NCBI RefSeq assembly: GCF_000826685.1 | Contig: NZ_JROO01000014.1 | Coordinates: forward strand, 118,340 to 182,339 | Direction: 5' to 3' | Length of the DNA: 64,000 nucleotides | Source: Streptomonospora alba | GTDB taxonomy: Bacteria > Actinomycetota > Actinomycetes > Streptosporangiales > Streptosporangiaceae | Shown here: piece after piece, positions 32,473 to 42,167 of the stretch | Numbering within the stretch: position 1 is the stretch's first letter | Layout: every line of letters begins with the position of its first letter | Made by a program: the position numbers and the translations under genes | Notes under the pieces: generated by a model | Database searches by the model: none | The model's input: the letters and a program-made list of their open reading frames with translations, nothing else | Told to the model about the DNA's origin: nothing

Positions 32473-33327
32473 TCAGTAGATGATCGAAACCATCCGGCAG
32501 ACGGCCTCGGCCAGGCGCCTTTCGCCCCGCAGGCGGGCGCGCGAGCGCGCCTGGGCCGGTCCGATCGCGCGCACGCACAACCGCCACGCGGTGGCCGCGT
32601 CCAACTCCACCTGGGCGGCCGGATCCGCCGCCGCGGGGAGGCGGTGCTCCATCTCCCAGCCCCCGCCCGAGGCCGCGCGCACCGTCCAGGCCAGCTCCGC
32701 CTGGTCGTCGACGACCACGCGCACGCGGGTCCCGGCCGGGGCCGAGACGTCGGCCAGGGTGTGGGGCAGGGCCCGCATGAAGGTGTCGAGCACCACCGGC
32801 GGCACCGGCGGCGCCGGCGGGGTGCCCTCGGTGGCACGGCCCAGGGCTGCGCGGATCTGCTGGCGGTGGGTCCAGTACTCGGTCAGATCGCGGGCGCAGT
32901 CCAGCCACAGCGGCGCCGGGTCCGCCCCGGCCCAGCTGACGGGCCGGCCGACGGCGTGCAGGTCGCTTCGGGCCCACATCCGCGCGACGTGGCCGCCGGT
33001 CAGTTCCAGGGTCTCCACCAGCATGGGCGGGCTGATGCGGCGGGAGGCCTCCACCCACTCGCGGTTGCTGCGGTGGATGAAGGCCTCGAAGGCCTCGCCG
33101 GGACGCGGCGCGGCCCCGGTGTCGTGGCCGTCGCGCATCCAGGCCAGGCGGGCGTAGTCGTCGCCGAGCAGGTGGGCGGCCACATCGCGCACGCTCCAGC
33201 CGGGCAGCGCGGTTCGCCGCCACTGCCCGGGCTCCACAGACCGCAGCAGCTCCAGCAGCGCGGCGCGTTCGGGGCCGAAGCTCCCGCGCGCGTCGACGGG
33301 TTCTCCCAGCCACGCGTGTGGGGTCAT
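32473..33327 (-). CDS. Mycothiol-dependent maleylpyruvate isomerase-family protein
   Basis: 284 residues. N-terminal DinB-like four-helix domain with WRRTALPGWSVRDVAAHLLGDDYARL (metal-ligand His in AAHL) and a later EYWTHRQQIRAALG helix providing the second His. C-terminal about 100 residues are an MDMPI C-like domain ending in AEAVCRMVSIIY. Family members use mycothiol, the actinobacterial thiol, in isomerisation or detoxification. TAGCGT six bases before the ATG (minus strand) suggests a leaderless mRNA. Confidence 0.88.
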   Translation of the reverse strand: MTPHAWLGEPVDARGSFGPERAALLELLRSVEPGQWRRTALPGWSVRDVAAHLLGDDYARLAWMRDGHDTGAAPRPGEAFEAFIHRSNREWVEASRRISPPMLVETLELTGGHVARMWARSDLHAVGRPVSWAGADPAPLWLDCARDLTEYWTHRQQIRAALGRATEGTPPAPPVPPVVLDTFMRALPHTLADVSAPAGTRVRVVVDDQAELAWTVRAASGGGWEMEHRLPAAADPAAQVELDAATAWRLCVRAIGPAQARSRARLRGERRLAEAVCRMVSIIY

Positions 33328-33435
33328 ACGCGCACGCTAGCCCACCGGCGAGCGGGGTGTCCCGTCCTTTTCCCGCGGGGCGGTGCCGGCTCCCTTGACC
33401 CCGGCCTGGGGGTGGTGCCACTATCACGAAACCCG

Positions 33436-33451
33436 ATGTTTACGTAAACAT
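33436..33451 (+). promoter_or_regulatory. LacI-type operator upstream of the GH30 gene
   Basis: ATGTTTACGTAAACAT is a perfect 16-bp palindrome with the central CG and TTTAC half-site typical of LacI-family repressors of sugar-utilisation genes. It lies 75 bp upstream of the glycosidase start. No LacI gene is present within the window. Confidence 0.75.
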
Positions 33452-33525
33452 AGCCGTGTAGGCGCCGGAGCCCCGGCGATGTCCGCGCAGACATTCCCGG
33501 CTGAGCGCGAGTGAGGAATCCCCCC

Positions 33526-35604
33526 ATGACGACGTTCCCCCGGCCCGGTGGGCCCGCGACAGCAAGACCCCGACCCGCCGCCCGCCCGCGCAGCGCCCTG
33601 GCCGCCGCGGCCACCGTCTGCCTGCTGGCGGCGAGCGCGGCCGGGCCCGCACAGGCCGAGCCCGCCTCGACCGCAACCGTCACCCCCGACCCCTCCTACC
33701 AGGGCCAGGAGTTCGAAGGCTGGGGCACCAGCCTGGCCTGGTTCGCCAACGCCACCGGCGACTACCCCGAACCGATCCGCCGCGAGCTGGCCCGCCTGGT
33801 CTTCGGCGACGACGGGCTCGACCTCAACATCGCCCGCTACAACATCGGCGGCGGAAACGCCCCCGACGTGCCCGACTACCTGCGCGCCGGCGGTGCCGTC
33901 GAAGGCTGGTGGAAGGCCCCCGAGGGCACCGCCCGCCAGGACACCGACTGGTGGAGTGCCCAGGATTCCGACGACTGGGACCCCCGGGCCGACGCGACCC
34001 AGCGCTGGTGGGTCGAGACCGTCAAGGACGACGTCGACCATTGGGAGGCCTTCAGCAACTCGCCTCCCTGGTTCATGACCGAGAGCGGCTATGTCTCCGG
34101 CGGATTCGAGGCCACCGAGGACCAGCTCGCCGCCGGCTCCGTCGACGACTTCGCCGCCTACCTCGTCGGCGCCACCGAGCGCCTCGAACGCGCCCACGGC
34201 ATCGAGGTCGACACCCTCGAACCGTTCAACGAGCCCAACACCGACTACTGGAGCACCACCCTGGGGCCCGACGGCGACCCCGTCGGCGGCCGGCAGGAGG
34301 GCGCACACATGGGGCCCGAGCTGCAGCAGGACGTCATCCGCGCGCTGGAGGGGCGACTGTCGGGCGCCGAGACCGGCGCCGTGGTCGCCGCGATGGACGA
34401 GACCAACCCCGAGACCTTCGCCCGCAACTGGCTGTCCTACCCCGAGGACGTGCGCGAGAAGGTCGCCCAGCTCAACGTGCACACCTACGGCACCGGCGGC
34501 CGCACGGCCGTGCGCGATCTGGCCAAGGCGGCCAAGCGCCCGCTGTGGATGAGCGAGACCGGCGGCGACTGGGGCGAGGGCCAGCGCTGGGGCGGCGGCG
34601 GGCAGGACTTCGAGACCATGTCCACCGGGCTGGGACTGGCCGGCCACATGGTCGACGACCTGCGCGAGCTGGAGCCCTCCGCCTGGGTGTTCTGGCAGCC
34701 GGTCGAGGACTACGACAACATGGCGCCCGGCGGCGAGTCCGACTCCGGCGGCAACTGGGGCAGCATCCAGATCCCCTTCAGCTGCACCGCCGAGGACACC
34801 CTGCAGACCTGCCCCGTCCGCACCAACACCAAGTTCGACACAGCACGCAACTTCACGCACTACATCCGCCCCGGCGACCGGCTGATCGGCGTCGACGACG
34901 CCTCCAGCGCCGCCGCCGCGGCGCAGTCGGGCGATGCGGCCACCGTCGTCCACGTCAACGACACCGCCGGGCCGCGCGAGGTCACCGTCGACCTGTCGAA
35001 GTTCGCGCGCGTGGCGCCGGATGCGACCGTGACCCCGGTGGTGACCGACTCCGGGGGCGCGCTGGTCGAACACGAGGCCGTGCCGGTGCAGGAGGGCGCC
35101 GCCTCGGTCACCGTGCCGGCCGAGTCGGTGACCACCCTGGTCGTCGACGGGGTCTTCGGGGTCGCCGCCGACGCCGCCCTCGTCCAGCCCGGCCGGGACT
35201 ACCGGCTCAGCGGCGTGCAGAGCGGCAAGGCGCTCACCGCCGAGGGCGGCTCCGTGGTCATCGACGCGACCGAGCCCGGCGATGCGGCCCAGCTGTGGGA
35301 CATCGCCGAGGTCACCCGGGGCCACGACAACCGCCAGCGCTACGTGCTGACCAACCGCGACCGGCGCCTGGCGGTGCGCGGGGACTCGCTGGTGCTCGAG
35401 CCCGCCCGCGGCCGGGCGGGCGCCGTGGCCCAATGGATCATGTCCACCACCGGCGACGGGTCCTGGACACTGGTCAACCGGGCCACCGGCGCGCTGATCG
35501 ACGTCGCCGGCCAGGCCACCCGCGACGGCGCCCCCGTCTCGGTGTGGAGGCCCACCTCGGGAGACAACCAGCGCTGGAGGATCACCGCCGCCGACGGCGG
35601 TTGA
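33526..35604 (+). CDS. Secreted GH30 glycosidase with ricin-type lectin domain
   Basis: 692 residues. Signal peptide (RSALAAAATVCLLAASAAGPAQA, cleavage near 45). GH30 (beta/alpha)8 domain with FEGWGTSLAWFAN at its start, acid/base Glu in PFNEPNT (about 235) and nucleophile Glu in LWMSETGG (about 343); side beta-sandwich to about 545; C-terminal ricin-type beta-trefoil (LSGVQSGKALTAEGG ... DNQRWRI). The SLAWFAN and trailing features fit the endo-beta-1,6-galactanase-like subgroup acting on arabinogalactan side chains (inference). GAGGA precedes the ATG. Expected to be repressed through the LacI-type palindrome. Confidence 0.9.
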   Translation: MTTFPRPGGPATARPRPAARPRSALAAAATVCLLAASAAGPAQAEPASTATVTPDPSYQGQEFEGWGTSLAWFANATGDYPEPIRRELARLVFGDDGLDLNIARYNIGGGNAPDVPDYLRAGGAVEGWWKAPEGTARQDTDWWSAQDSDDWDPRADATQRWWVETVKDDVDHWEAFSNSPPWFMTESGYVSGGFEATEDQLAAGSVDDFAAYLVGATERLERAHGIEVDTLEPFNEPNTDYWSTTLGPDGDPVGGRQEGAHMGPELQQDVIRALEGRLSGAETGAVVAAMDETNPETFARNWLSYPEDVREKVAQLNVHTYGTGGRTAVRDLAKAAKRPLWMSETGGDWGEGQRWGGGGQDFETMSTGLGLAGHMVDDLRELEPSAWVFWQPVEDYDNMAPGGESDSGGNWGSIQIPFSCTAEDTLQTCPVRTNTKFDTARNFTHYIRPGDRLIGVDDASSAAAAAQSGDAATVVHVNDTAGPREVTVDLSKFARVAPDATVTPVVTDSGGALVEHEAVPVQEGAASVTVPAESVTTLVVDGVFGVAADAALVQPGRDYRLSGVQSGKALTAEGGSVVIDATEPGDAAQLWDIAEVTRGHDNRQRYVLTNRDRRLAVRGDSLVLEPARGRAGAVAQWIMSTTGDGSWTLVNRATGALIDVAGQATRDGAPVSVWRPTSGDNQRWRITAADGG

Positions 35605-35721
35605 CCCCCGTACCGGCCGGTGCCGGGGGCTCCCGCGGCGTGTCGCCGGACGGGGCCCCGCCACCGGCCGGTGCCCGCCCGCCCCGCTTGCGTCGGAGCG
35701 GGCGGCGGGGCCTGGGCGGTC

Positions 35722-36669
35722 TCAGCCGGCCTGGTCGCCGACGGTCAGCACGATCTTGCCGCGCAGGTGGCCCTCTTCGCTGAAGCGCTGGGCCTGGGCG
35801 GTCTGCTCCAGCGGGAAGGTGCGCTCGATGGGCAGGTGCAGCCGGCCCTGCTCGATCAGCGGCAGCACCTCGGCGAAGACCTCCTCCAGCGGGGCGCGGT
35901 CATCGCCGCCGCCGGAGAAGCGCACGCCGTGCTCGGCCGCCGCGGGGTCGGCGATGGTGATCACCTGATCGGCCGTGCCGGCCAGTTCCACCGAGATCGC
36001 CAGGACGCCGCGTCCCGAGGCGTCCAGGACCGCATCCACGCCCTTGGGCGCGGCCTCGCGCAGGCGGTCCTCCAGCCCCTCGCCGTAGGTGAGGGGCTCC
36101 ACGCCCAGTTCGCGCAGGAAGTCGTGGTGGCGCGTGCTGGCGGTGCCGATGACGCGGGCGCCGCGGGCCCGGGCCAGTTGGGCGGCGATCAGGCCGACGC
36201 CGCCGGCCACGGCGTGCACGAGCACGGTCGTGCCCTCTTCGGCACCCACGCCCAGCAGTCCCAGGGTGCGGTAGGCGGTTTCGGCGGGAATCGGCAGCGC
36301 GGCGGCGAGTTCGAAGGACAGCCAGTCGGGCTTGGCCATCAAGGAGTCGGTTGGGGCCAGGGCGTGGGTGGCGGCGGCCCCGCCCTGGGCCTTGCCGAAG
36401 ACGGCTTGGCCGACGTTCCAGCCGGTGGCGCCGGCGCCGGTCGCCTCGACGGTGCCGGCCAGGTCCAGGCCGGTGCCCTGGGGGCGCTGCGGGGGCTGGG
36501 AGGCGTCGGCGGAGAACGCTCCGCTGCGGATTTTCCAGTCGGCGGGGTTGACGCCGACGGCGCGCACCGCGACCCGCACCTGCTCCGGACCGGGCTCGGG
36601 CGCCTCCTCCTGCTCCAGCGTGAGTACCTCGGGTCCGCCGTAGCGGGAGTAGCGGACGGCGTAGGCCAT
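35722..36669 (-). CDS. NADP-dependent quinone oxidoreductase (MDR family)
   Basis: 315-residue zinc-independent medium-chain reductase. GroES-like N-terminal half (AVRAVGVNPADWKIRSG), cofactor loop HAVAGGVGLIAAQLARARGA near residue 150, and C-terminal RFSEEGHLRGKIVLTV. No catalytic-zinc Cys/His set, so quinone reductase-like. CAGGAGG six bases before the ATG. A WYL regulator gene lies directly upstream on the same strand and could control it. Confidence 0.92.
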   Translation of the reverse strand: MAYAVRYSRYGGPEVLTLEQEEAPEPGPEQVRVAVRAVGVNPADWKIRSGAFSADASQPPQRPQGTGLDLAGTVEATGAGATGWNVGQAVFGKAQGGAAATHALAPTDSLMAKPDWLSFELAAALPIPAETAYRTLGLLGVGAEEGTTVLVHAVAGGVGLIAAQLARARGARVIGTASTRHHDFLRELGVEPLTYGEGLEDRLREAAPKGVDAVLDASGRGVLAISVELAGTADQVITIADPAAAEHGVRFSGGGDDRAPLEEVFAEVLPLIEQGRLHLPIERTFPLEQTAQAQRFSEEGHLRGKIVLTVGDQAG

Positions 36670-36825
36670 GACAAGCCTCCTGGTGTCGTGGAATGCGGGT
36701 GGGGACACGGCCACTGTGGAACCTGCACCGCGCTTGGGGTCAAGCGCGTGTGCCGCGGATCACCGCCGGGCGGCGGCGCCTGTGCGGCGCGCCGGTACCG
36801 TACCGCCCGGCGCCGCGCGGAGCGC

Positions 36826-37803
36826 TCACCGTGCCAGGCGCTGCGCCAGGGCGGCCAGGCCCTCGGTGACCTCGGGGGAGGCGTCGACCTCGACACGGGC
36901 GCCCAGGGAGGCGACGGCCGCGACGTACTGCACGACGAGCTCGGGGGCGTGCGCGCTCAGGCGCACCCGGCACCGGTGCTGGCCGTGGGGGGTGACGGTG
37001 CCGGGCACGGGGTGGAACAGGCGGGAGCGCACCTGGTCGGCGGGCAGGTCGACGTGCAGGTGGGCGGTGTGGTCGTAGTCGGCCTCGGCCAGCGAGCGGG
37101 CGAGGAACTCGGCGGGACCCTCGGCCGGGAGCGGGCGCGGGGTGAAGCGCCGCCGCGTGGGCAGCGCATCGGCGATGCGGTCGGCGCGGAAGGTGCGCCA
37201 GTCGGCGCGGTCGGGGTCGTAGGCGATGAGGTACCAGCGTCCCTGGGCGGTGACCAGGTGGTAGGGCTCCACTCGGCGGCGCCGGGTGGAGCCGCGGCGG
37301 TCGCGGTAGTCGAAGGCGAGTGCTTCGCCGTCGCGGCAGCAGCCGGCCAGCAGCGCCAGGCGGGCGGGGTCGACGGGCACCGCGCCGCGGTGGGGCAGGG
37401 CGGCTGCGGCGCGGCCCAGGGCGGCCAACTGCGGACGCAGGCGGGCGGGTAGCAGCGCCTCCAGTTTGACCAGGGCGCGGGTGGCGCCCTCGGCGATGCC
37501 CGGGGTGCTGCCGGCGGCGGTGGCCAAAGCGAGGGCGGCGGCCACGGTCTCTTCGTCGTCCAGCAGGAGCGGGGGCATGCCGCGCCCGCCCCGGGCGAGC
37601 CGGTAGCCGCCGTCGGTGCCGGTGGTGGCGTCCACGGCGTAGTCCAGTTCCCGCAGCCTCTCGACGTCGCGGCGCAGCGTGCGGCGGCTGGTGCCCAGCC
37701 GCTGCGCCAGTTCGGCTCCGGGCCACTGGCGGCGGGTCTGCAGCAGCGACAGCAACCGCAGCAGCCGGGCGGGCATGTCCCGGCGCGTCGAGGTGGGCTC
37801 CAT
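36826..37803 (-). CDS. WYL-domain transcriptional regulator
   Basis: 325 residues. N-terminal DeoR-like HTH (ARLLRLLSLLQTRRQWPGAELAQRLGTSRRTLRRDVERL), WYL domain (EPYHLVTAQGRWYLIAYDPDR, near 200) and WCX C-terminal extension. WYL proteins sense nucleic-acid or small-molecule ligands. ATG at 37803 assumed; GTG nine bases upstream is possible. Divergent from the FAD oxidase gene across 62 bp. Confidence 0.92.
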   Translation of the reverse strand: MEPTSTRRDMPARLLRLLSLLQTRRQWPGAELAQRLGTSRRTLRRDVERLRELDYAVDATTGTDGGYRLARGGRGMPPLLLDDEETVAAALALATAAGSTPGIAEGATRALVKLEALLPARLRPQLAALGRAAAALPHRGAVPVDPARLALLAGCCRDGEALAFDYRDRRGSTRRRRVEPYHLVTAQGRWYLIAYDPDRADWRTFRADRIADALPTRRRFTPRPLPAEGPAEFLARSLAEADYDHTAHLHVDLPADQVRSRLFHPVPGTVTPHGQHRCRVRLSAHAPELVVQYVAAVASLGARVEVDASPEVTEGLAALAQRLAR

Positions 37804-37865
37804 GCGTTTCACGATCGCACGCCTTGAGGACAGGGTGTGGCCGCAAGGGCTGGGAGCGTGCGGCC

Positions 37866-39263
37866 ATGACGGAAACGACGTACAGCATCGGGGACACGAA
37901 CCTGCGGCGGTTGGCGCGCCACACCACCGGGGCGGTGCGCCGTGCCGGCCAGCCCGGCTACGACCGCGCCCGCACCGGCTACCAGCTGCTGGAGCCCCAC
38001 CGGCCTTCAGCGGTGGTGGAGGCCGCCGGTGCCGCCGACGTGCAGGCGGCCGTGCTGGCGGCGGCGGAGGCGCGGGTTCCGGTTGCGGTGCAGGCCACCG
38101 GGCACGGCCGGGCGGCAGCGCTGCAAGGCGGTGTGCTGGTCTCCACCGCGGGCATGGACCGGGTCAGCGTGGACGCGGATGCGGCCACCGCCCGTGTGGA
38201 TGCCGGCGCGACCTGGCGCCAGGTGGTGGCGGCTGCCGCCCCGCACGGGCTGGCGCCGCTGTCGGGAAGCATGCCCGGCGTCGGTGCGGTCTCCTACACC
38301 CTGGGCGGCGGTGTGGGTCTGCTCGCCGGGCGCTACGGGTTCGCCGCCGACCACGTGCGGCGCGCGGAGGTGGTGACCGCCGAGGGGCGGCTGCGTGTGG
38401 CCGAGCCGGGCAGCGAACCGGAGTTGTTCTGGGCGCTGCGCGGCGGCGGAGGGAGTTTCGGCGTGGTCACGGCGCTGGAGGTCGGCCTGGTGCCCCTGCG
38501 CCGGGTCTTCGGGGGCGGGCTGTACTTCGACCTCGCCGAGCGCCCCGGTGCGGTGCAGGCGTGGGCACAGTGGACGGCGGCCGTGCCCGAGGAGACGACC
38601 TCGGCGGTGACGCTGCTGGTCTTTCCCGATATGGCGGGGGTACCGCCCCGGCTGCGCGGCCGCCACATCGCCCAGGTGCAGATCTGCCATGCGGGGCCGG
38701 TGGCCCAGGGGCGCCGACTGGTCGCCGAGCTCCTCGCCCGGGCGGGGGAGCCGGTGCGCGACACGGTGCGCGAGCTGGACTACAGCGGGTCCGGGGCGGT
38801 CTTCGACGAGCCCGAGACCCCGCACGGATACCGGTCGCAGAACCTGCTGCTGGACTCGCTGGAGGAGGGGGCGACCGCCGAGCTGGTGGCCCGGGCGGGG
38901 CCGGGTGCGCCGGTGATGTGCGTGGCCGGACTGCGGCATCTGGGCGGCGCCTTGGCGCGGGTGCCCGAGGGGGCCGGGGCGGTGGGCCACCGGGGCGCCG
39001 CCTATGCCGTCAGCGTCCTGTCGCCGGTGGAGCCCGACCGTGGGGAGGGGGTGGGCGAGGTGCACCGGCGGGTGCTGGCGCCCTTCGCCGGGCAGGCGGT
39101 AGGGCGCAGTTTGAACTTCACCTTCGGCCCCGCGCCGGGCGAGGAGGTCGCCGCCTGCTTCGCCTCGGCGGATTACCGGCGGCTGCGGGAGGTCAAGGCC
39201 GCCTACGACCCCGACGACCGCATCCGCGCCAATCACCCGATCCCGCCGGCGCCGCGCGGGTGA
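37866..39263 (+). CDS. FAD-dependent oxidase, berberine-bridge-enzyme-like
   Basis: 465 residues. FAD-binding PCMH domain (AVVEAAGAADVQAAVLAAAE, GHGRAAALQGGVLVST, GGGVGLLAGRYGFAADHV), substrate domain, and the C-terminal BBE tail RIRANHPIPP. The usual GGHS flavin-attachment loop reads TGHGRAAA, retaining the His. Family members oxidise sugars, alkaloids or polyketides. ATG start matches the family. Possibly regulated by the divergent WYL gene. Confidence 0.9.
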   Translation: MTETTYSIGDTNLRRLARHTTGAVRRAGQPGYDRARTGYQLLEPHRPSAVVEAAGAADVQAAVLAAAEARVPVAVQATGHGRAAALQGGVLVSTAGMDRVSVDADAATARVDAGATWRQVVAAAAPHGLAPLSGSMPGVGAVSYTLGGGVGLLAGRYGFAADHVRRAEVVTAEGRLRVAEPGSEPELFWALRGGGGSFGVVTALEVGLVPLRRVFGGGLYFDLAERPGAVQAWAQWTAAVPEETTSAVTLLVFPDMAGVPPRLRGRHIAQVQICHAGPVAQGRRLVAELLARAGEPVRDTVRELDYSGSGAVFDEPETPHGYRSQNLLLDSLEEGATAELVARAGPGAPVMCVAGLRHLGGALARVPEGAGAVGHRGAAYAVSVLSPVEPDRGEGVGEVHRRVLAPFAGQAVGRSLNFTFGPAPGEEVAACFASADYRRLREVKAAYDPDDRIRANHPIPPAPRG

Positions 39264-39412
39264 ACCGGCCCCCGTTCGGAGCCGTACCGGGCGGGGCGGC
39301 AGGTGGGGCGGGGGCGGCGACCGGATGCGGCCGCCGACACCGCCCCACCTTCTGTTTATGGCGTATACAGTTGTGGGTGGATTTCACCGACCGGCCGACA
39401 AGGGAGGCGGGC

Positions 39413-40051
39413 ATGCACATCCGCGCCTTCGAGTCCGAGGACCGGGCCGAGTTGGAGGCGCTCGCCGCCTACGCCGGCCGGGGATCGCCCACCGCGTCGC
39501 TGTGGGGCCACGCCCCCTCCGAGGCGGCGATCTACCTGGCCCCCTACATCGACCTGGACGCCGGAACGGTGCTGCTGGCCCAGGACGAGGGCGCACTGGT
39601 GGGCTATCTGGTCGGCTGCCTGGACACCGCCGCCTTCCCCAGCGAGGACGAGCGCATGGCCGAGGCGATCCGCACGCACCGGCTGTTCCTCAAGCCCGGC
39701 CCCGCGGTCTTCTTCGCGCGCGCCATGGCCGACTCCGCCCTGGCCGCCCTGGCCCGCCGCCCGCTGGCCGGCGGCTTCGACGACCCCCGCTGGCCCTCCC
39801 ACCTGCACATCAACGTCGCCGCGCCCGCACGCGGCACCGGGGCCGCCGAAGGGCTGATGCGGGCCTGGCAGCAGCGTGTGGCCGAGGCCGGGTCGCCGGG
39901 CTGCCATCTGCAGACGCTGGCCGAGAACACCCGGGCCGTGCGGTTCTTCACCCGCATGGGATTCACCGCCCACGGCCCCGCCCCGCTGGTGCCCGGGCTG
40001 CGCCACGAAGGCCGGCGCCTGCACCAGCGCACCATGGTCTGGAGCCCGTGA
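39413..40051 (+). CDS. GNAT family N-acetyltransferase
   Basis: 212 residues. N-terminal MHIRAFESEDRAELEAL, acetyl-CoA loop AAPARGTGAAEGLM near 145, then CHLQTLAENTRAVRFFTRMGFTAHG. About 50 residues longer than a minimal GNAT because of an insert (TAAFPSEDERMAEAIRTHRL). AGGGAGG precedes the ATG. Its upstream region contains CTGTTTATGGCGTATACAG (39353-39371), an AT-rich imperfect dyad with a possible TATACA -10. Confidence 0.88.
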   Translation: MHIRAFESEDRAELEALAAYAGRGSPTASLWGHAPSEAAIYLAPYIDLDAGTVLLAQDEGALVGYLVGCLDTAAFPSEDERMAEAIRTHRLFLKPGPAVFFARAMADSALAALARRPLAGGFDDPRWPSHLHINVAAPARGTGAAEGLMRAWQQRVAEAGSPGCHLQTLAENTRAVRFFTRMGFTAHGPAPLVPGLRHEGRRLHQRTMVWSP

Positions 40052-40079
40052 GTCCCGGCGGCGCCGCGGGGGCCGCGGG

Positions 40080-41060
40080 CTAGGCGGGGGCGGCCAGCCA
40101 CGCGTCGATGCCGGCCTCGATGCTGCGCTTGAGCTCGGCCGGGGCGAACGAGGCGGCCGCGGCGGTGCGCGCGAACGCGGCCATCTCCGCGTCGCTGCAG
40201 CCCAAGGCCGCGCGCACCCGCTCGTGCTCTTCGGTCAGCGTGGTGCGTGCCACGTCGGGCACGTCGGTGTTGAGCGTCAGCGCCAGACCGGCGTCGAGCA
40301 GCCGCGGCAGCGGGTGGGCCCGCACCGACGGGGCGAACCCCAGCGCCACGTTGGAGGAGCAGCACACCTCCAGCACGATCCCGCGCTCGCGCACCCGCTC
40401 GGCGACCGCGGCGTCGCCGAGCACGCCGATGCCGTGGCCGATCCGTTCGGCGCCCATGTCCAGCGCTTCGGACACCGATGCGGCGCCTCCGGCCTCCCCG
40501 GCGTGGTGGACGATGCGCACTCCGGCATCGGCGGCCTCGGCCAGCATGCCGGCGAAGGGCGCCAGCGGATAGCTCTCCTCACCGGCCATGCCCACCGCGG
40601 CCACCTGCGCGGGGTGCTGCAGGGCGAGGTCGAGGGTGCGCTGTGCCCGCTCCACCGATCGCCGCCGCGAGTGGTCCAGGATCAGCCGGGTGTGCAGCCC
40701 GTGGGCCGCGCGGCCCTGGGCCAGACCGGCCAGCACCGCCTCCAGCGGCATCCGCAAATCGCCCAGCCGCTCGCCGTGGGCGGCGGCGCTGAAGGTGACC
40801 TCGGCGTAGCGGGTGCCCTGCGCCGCCTCGTCGGCGACGAACTCGCGGGCGATGCGGGCGAAGTCCTCGGGGCGGCGCAGGCAGTCGCGTACGCGGGCGC
40901 CCCGGTCGGCGAAGGCGCGAAAGCCCGCGAAGCGCTCGGGCGCCGCCTCCGGCGCCGCGCCCCCGTTGGCCGCGGCGATCTCGCGCAGCGTCGCGGGGCG
41001 GATCGTGCTCTCCAGGTGGACGTGCAGGTGGGCCTTGGGCAGCAGGGCGAGGTCGCGCAT
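40080..41060 (-). CDS. Adenosine deaminase-family protein
   Basis: 326-residue amidohydrolase. Zinc ligands in KAHLHVHLE (two His, residues about 10-17), HHAGE (catalytic Glu), ERIGHG, and NTDVPD. In adenosine deaminases the last motif is normally S/T-D-D-P; here the second Asp is Val, and HLEG reads HLES. Substrate specificity may therefore differ from adenosine. TAGGCT seven bases before the ATG suggests a leaderless mRNA. Confidence 0.82.
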   Translation of the reverse strand: MRDLALLPKAHLHVHLESTIRPATLREIAAANGGAAPEAAPERFAGFRAFADRGARVRDCLRRPEDFARIAREFVADEAAQGTRYAEVTFSAAAHGERLGDLRMPLEAVLAGLAQGRAAHGLHTRLILDHSRRRSVERAQRTLDLALQHPAQVAAVGMAGEESYPLAPFAGMLAEAADAGVRIVHHAGEAGGAASVSEALDMGAERIGHGIGVLGDAAVAERVRERGIVLEVCCSSNVALGFAPSVRAHPLPRLLDAGLALTLNTDVPDVARTTLTEEHERVRAALGCSDAEMAAFARTAAAASFAPAELKRSIEAGIDAWLAAPA

Positions 41061-41315
41061 GCGCCGGAGCCTAGAGGCGTCCCGCCGCGAGGCGAACCGG
41101 TTTTTCGCGTGCGGAGGCCGCAGCCCGCGGCGGCCTGCTTTCGCTGCGGTGTGTGTCATGATTGCCGCGCAGTGTGACAACACCCGGTGCCGACAGGGAT
41201 TTCACCCGCACGCCACCGCCGGTTGGCGCTGGAGCGATACACCGGCGTAAGGCGTCCGCGCCGGTTCACCGCCGGGCCTACCGCGCCCCTCACCGACGAC
41301 GACAAGGCGGCTTTC

Positions 41316-42167
41316 GTGAAGGTCTCGGTAATCGTGCCTGCCTATGACGAGGAGGCGGTGATCGGCCGCTGCCTGGAGGCGCTCGCGCGCCAGCGGATGC
41401 CCGCCGCAGAGATCATCGTCGTCGACAACAACTCCGCCGACCGCACCGCCGAGGTCGCCGCCGCCTTCGCCGACCACGGGGTGCGGGTGGTGCGCGAGGC
41501 CCGCCAAGGCGCGGTGCACGCCCGCAACCGCGGATTCGACGAGGCCTGCGGCGACGTGCTGGGGCGTATCGACGCCGACACCGTGGTGGGGCCGGAGTGG
41601 GTCGCCGGGGTGGCCGCCGCCTTCGCCGCCGACTCCGCCACGGGGCTCGCTCCCGACGCCGTCACGGGCCCGTCCTGGTTCTACGACGTCCCGCTGCGCC
41701 GCATCGGGCTTTCGGCCCACCGGTTCTTCTGCCACCGCCTCAACCGGCTGCTGTCGGGCCACGCCATGCTGTGGGGGTCCAACATGGCGCTGAGCCGGCA
41801 GGGCTGGCACCGGGTGCGCGCCCACACCTGCGCCGCGCCGGGGATATGGGAGGACCTGGACCTGGCGGTGCACCTGAGCCGGCTGGGCATGCGGGTGCGC
41901 TACGTCGACGGGCTGCGTGTGCCGGTATCCGCGCGGCGCATCGGCGCCTCGGTAGGGGAGTTGTACTCCTACCTGCGGGCCTGGCCGCGCACCTACCGGC
42001 TGCACGGCCAGCGCCGCGCGGCCTGGGGCGCGGCGGTGTGCCTGCTGATCGGGCTGGTGCTGCTGCGGCCCTGCTCGCTGCTGGTACGCGCGCACACCCC
42101 CTACGACGGCCGTCTGTCGCCGATGCGCCTGCTACGCCGCTCCTCGGCCGCCCGCCCTCTGCCCTGA
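41316..42167 (+). CDS. Glycosyltransferase family 2
   Basis: 283-residue inverting GT-A glycosyltransferase. KVSVIVPAYDEEAVIGRCLEAL opening, EIIVVDNNSADRT, DxD motif in LGRIDADTVVGPEW, acceptor-site WEDLDLAVHLSRLG. A hydrophobic stretch near the C-terminus (WGAAVCLLIGLVLLRPC) suggests membrane attachment. GTG at 41316 with AAGGCGG upstream gives the family's normal N-terminus. Confidence 0.9.
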   Translation: MKVSVIVPAYDEEAVIGRCLEALARQRMPAAEIIVVDNNSADRTAEVAAAFADHGVRVVREARQGAVHARNRGFDEACGDVLGRIDADTVVGPEWVAGVAAAFAADSATGLAPDAVTGPSWFYDVPLRRIGLSAHRFFCHRLNRLLSGHAMLWGSNMALSRQGWHRVRAHTCAAPGIWEDLDLAVHLSRLGMRVRYVDGLRVPVSARRIGASVGELYSYLRAWPRTYRLHGQRRAAWGAAVCLLIGLVLLRPCSLLVRAHTPYDGRLSPMRLLRRSSAARPLP

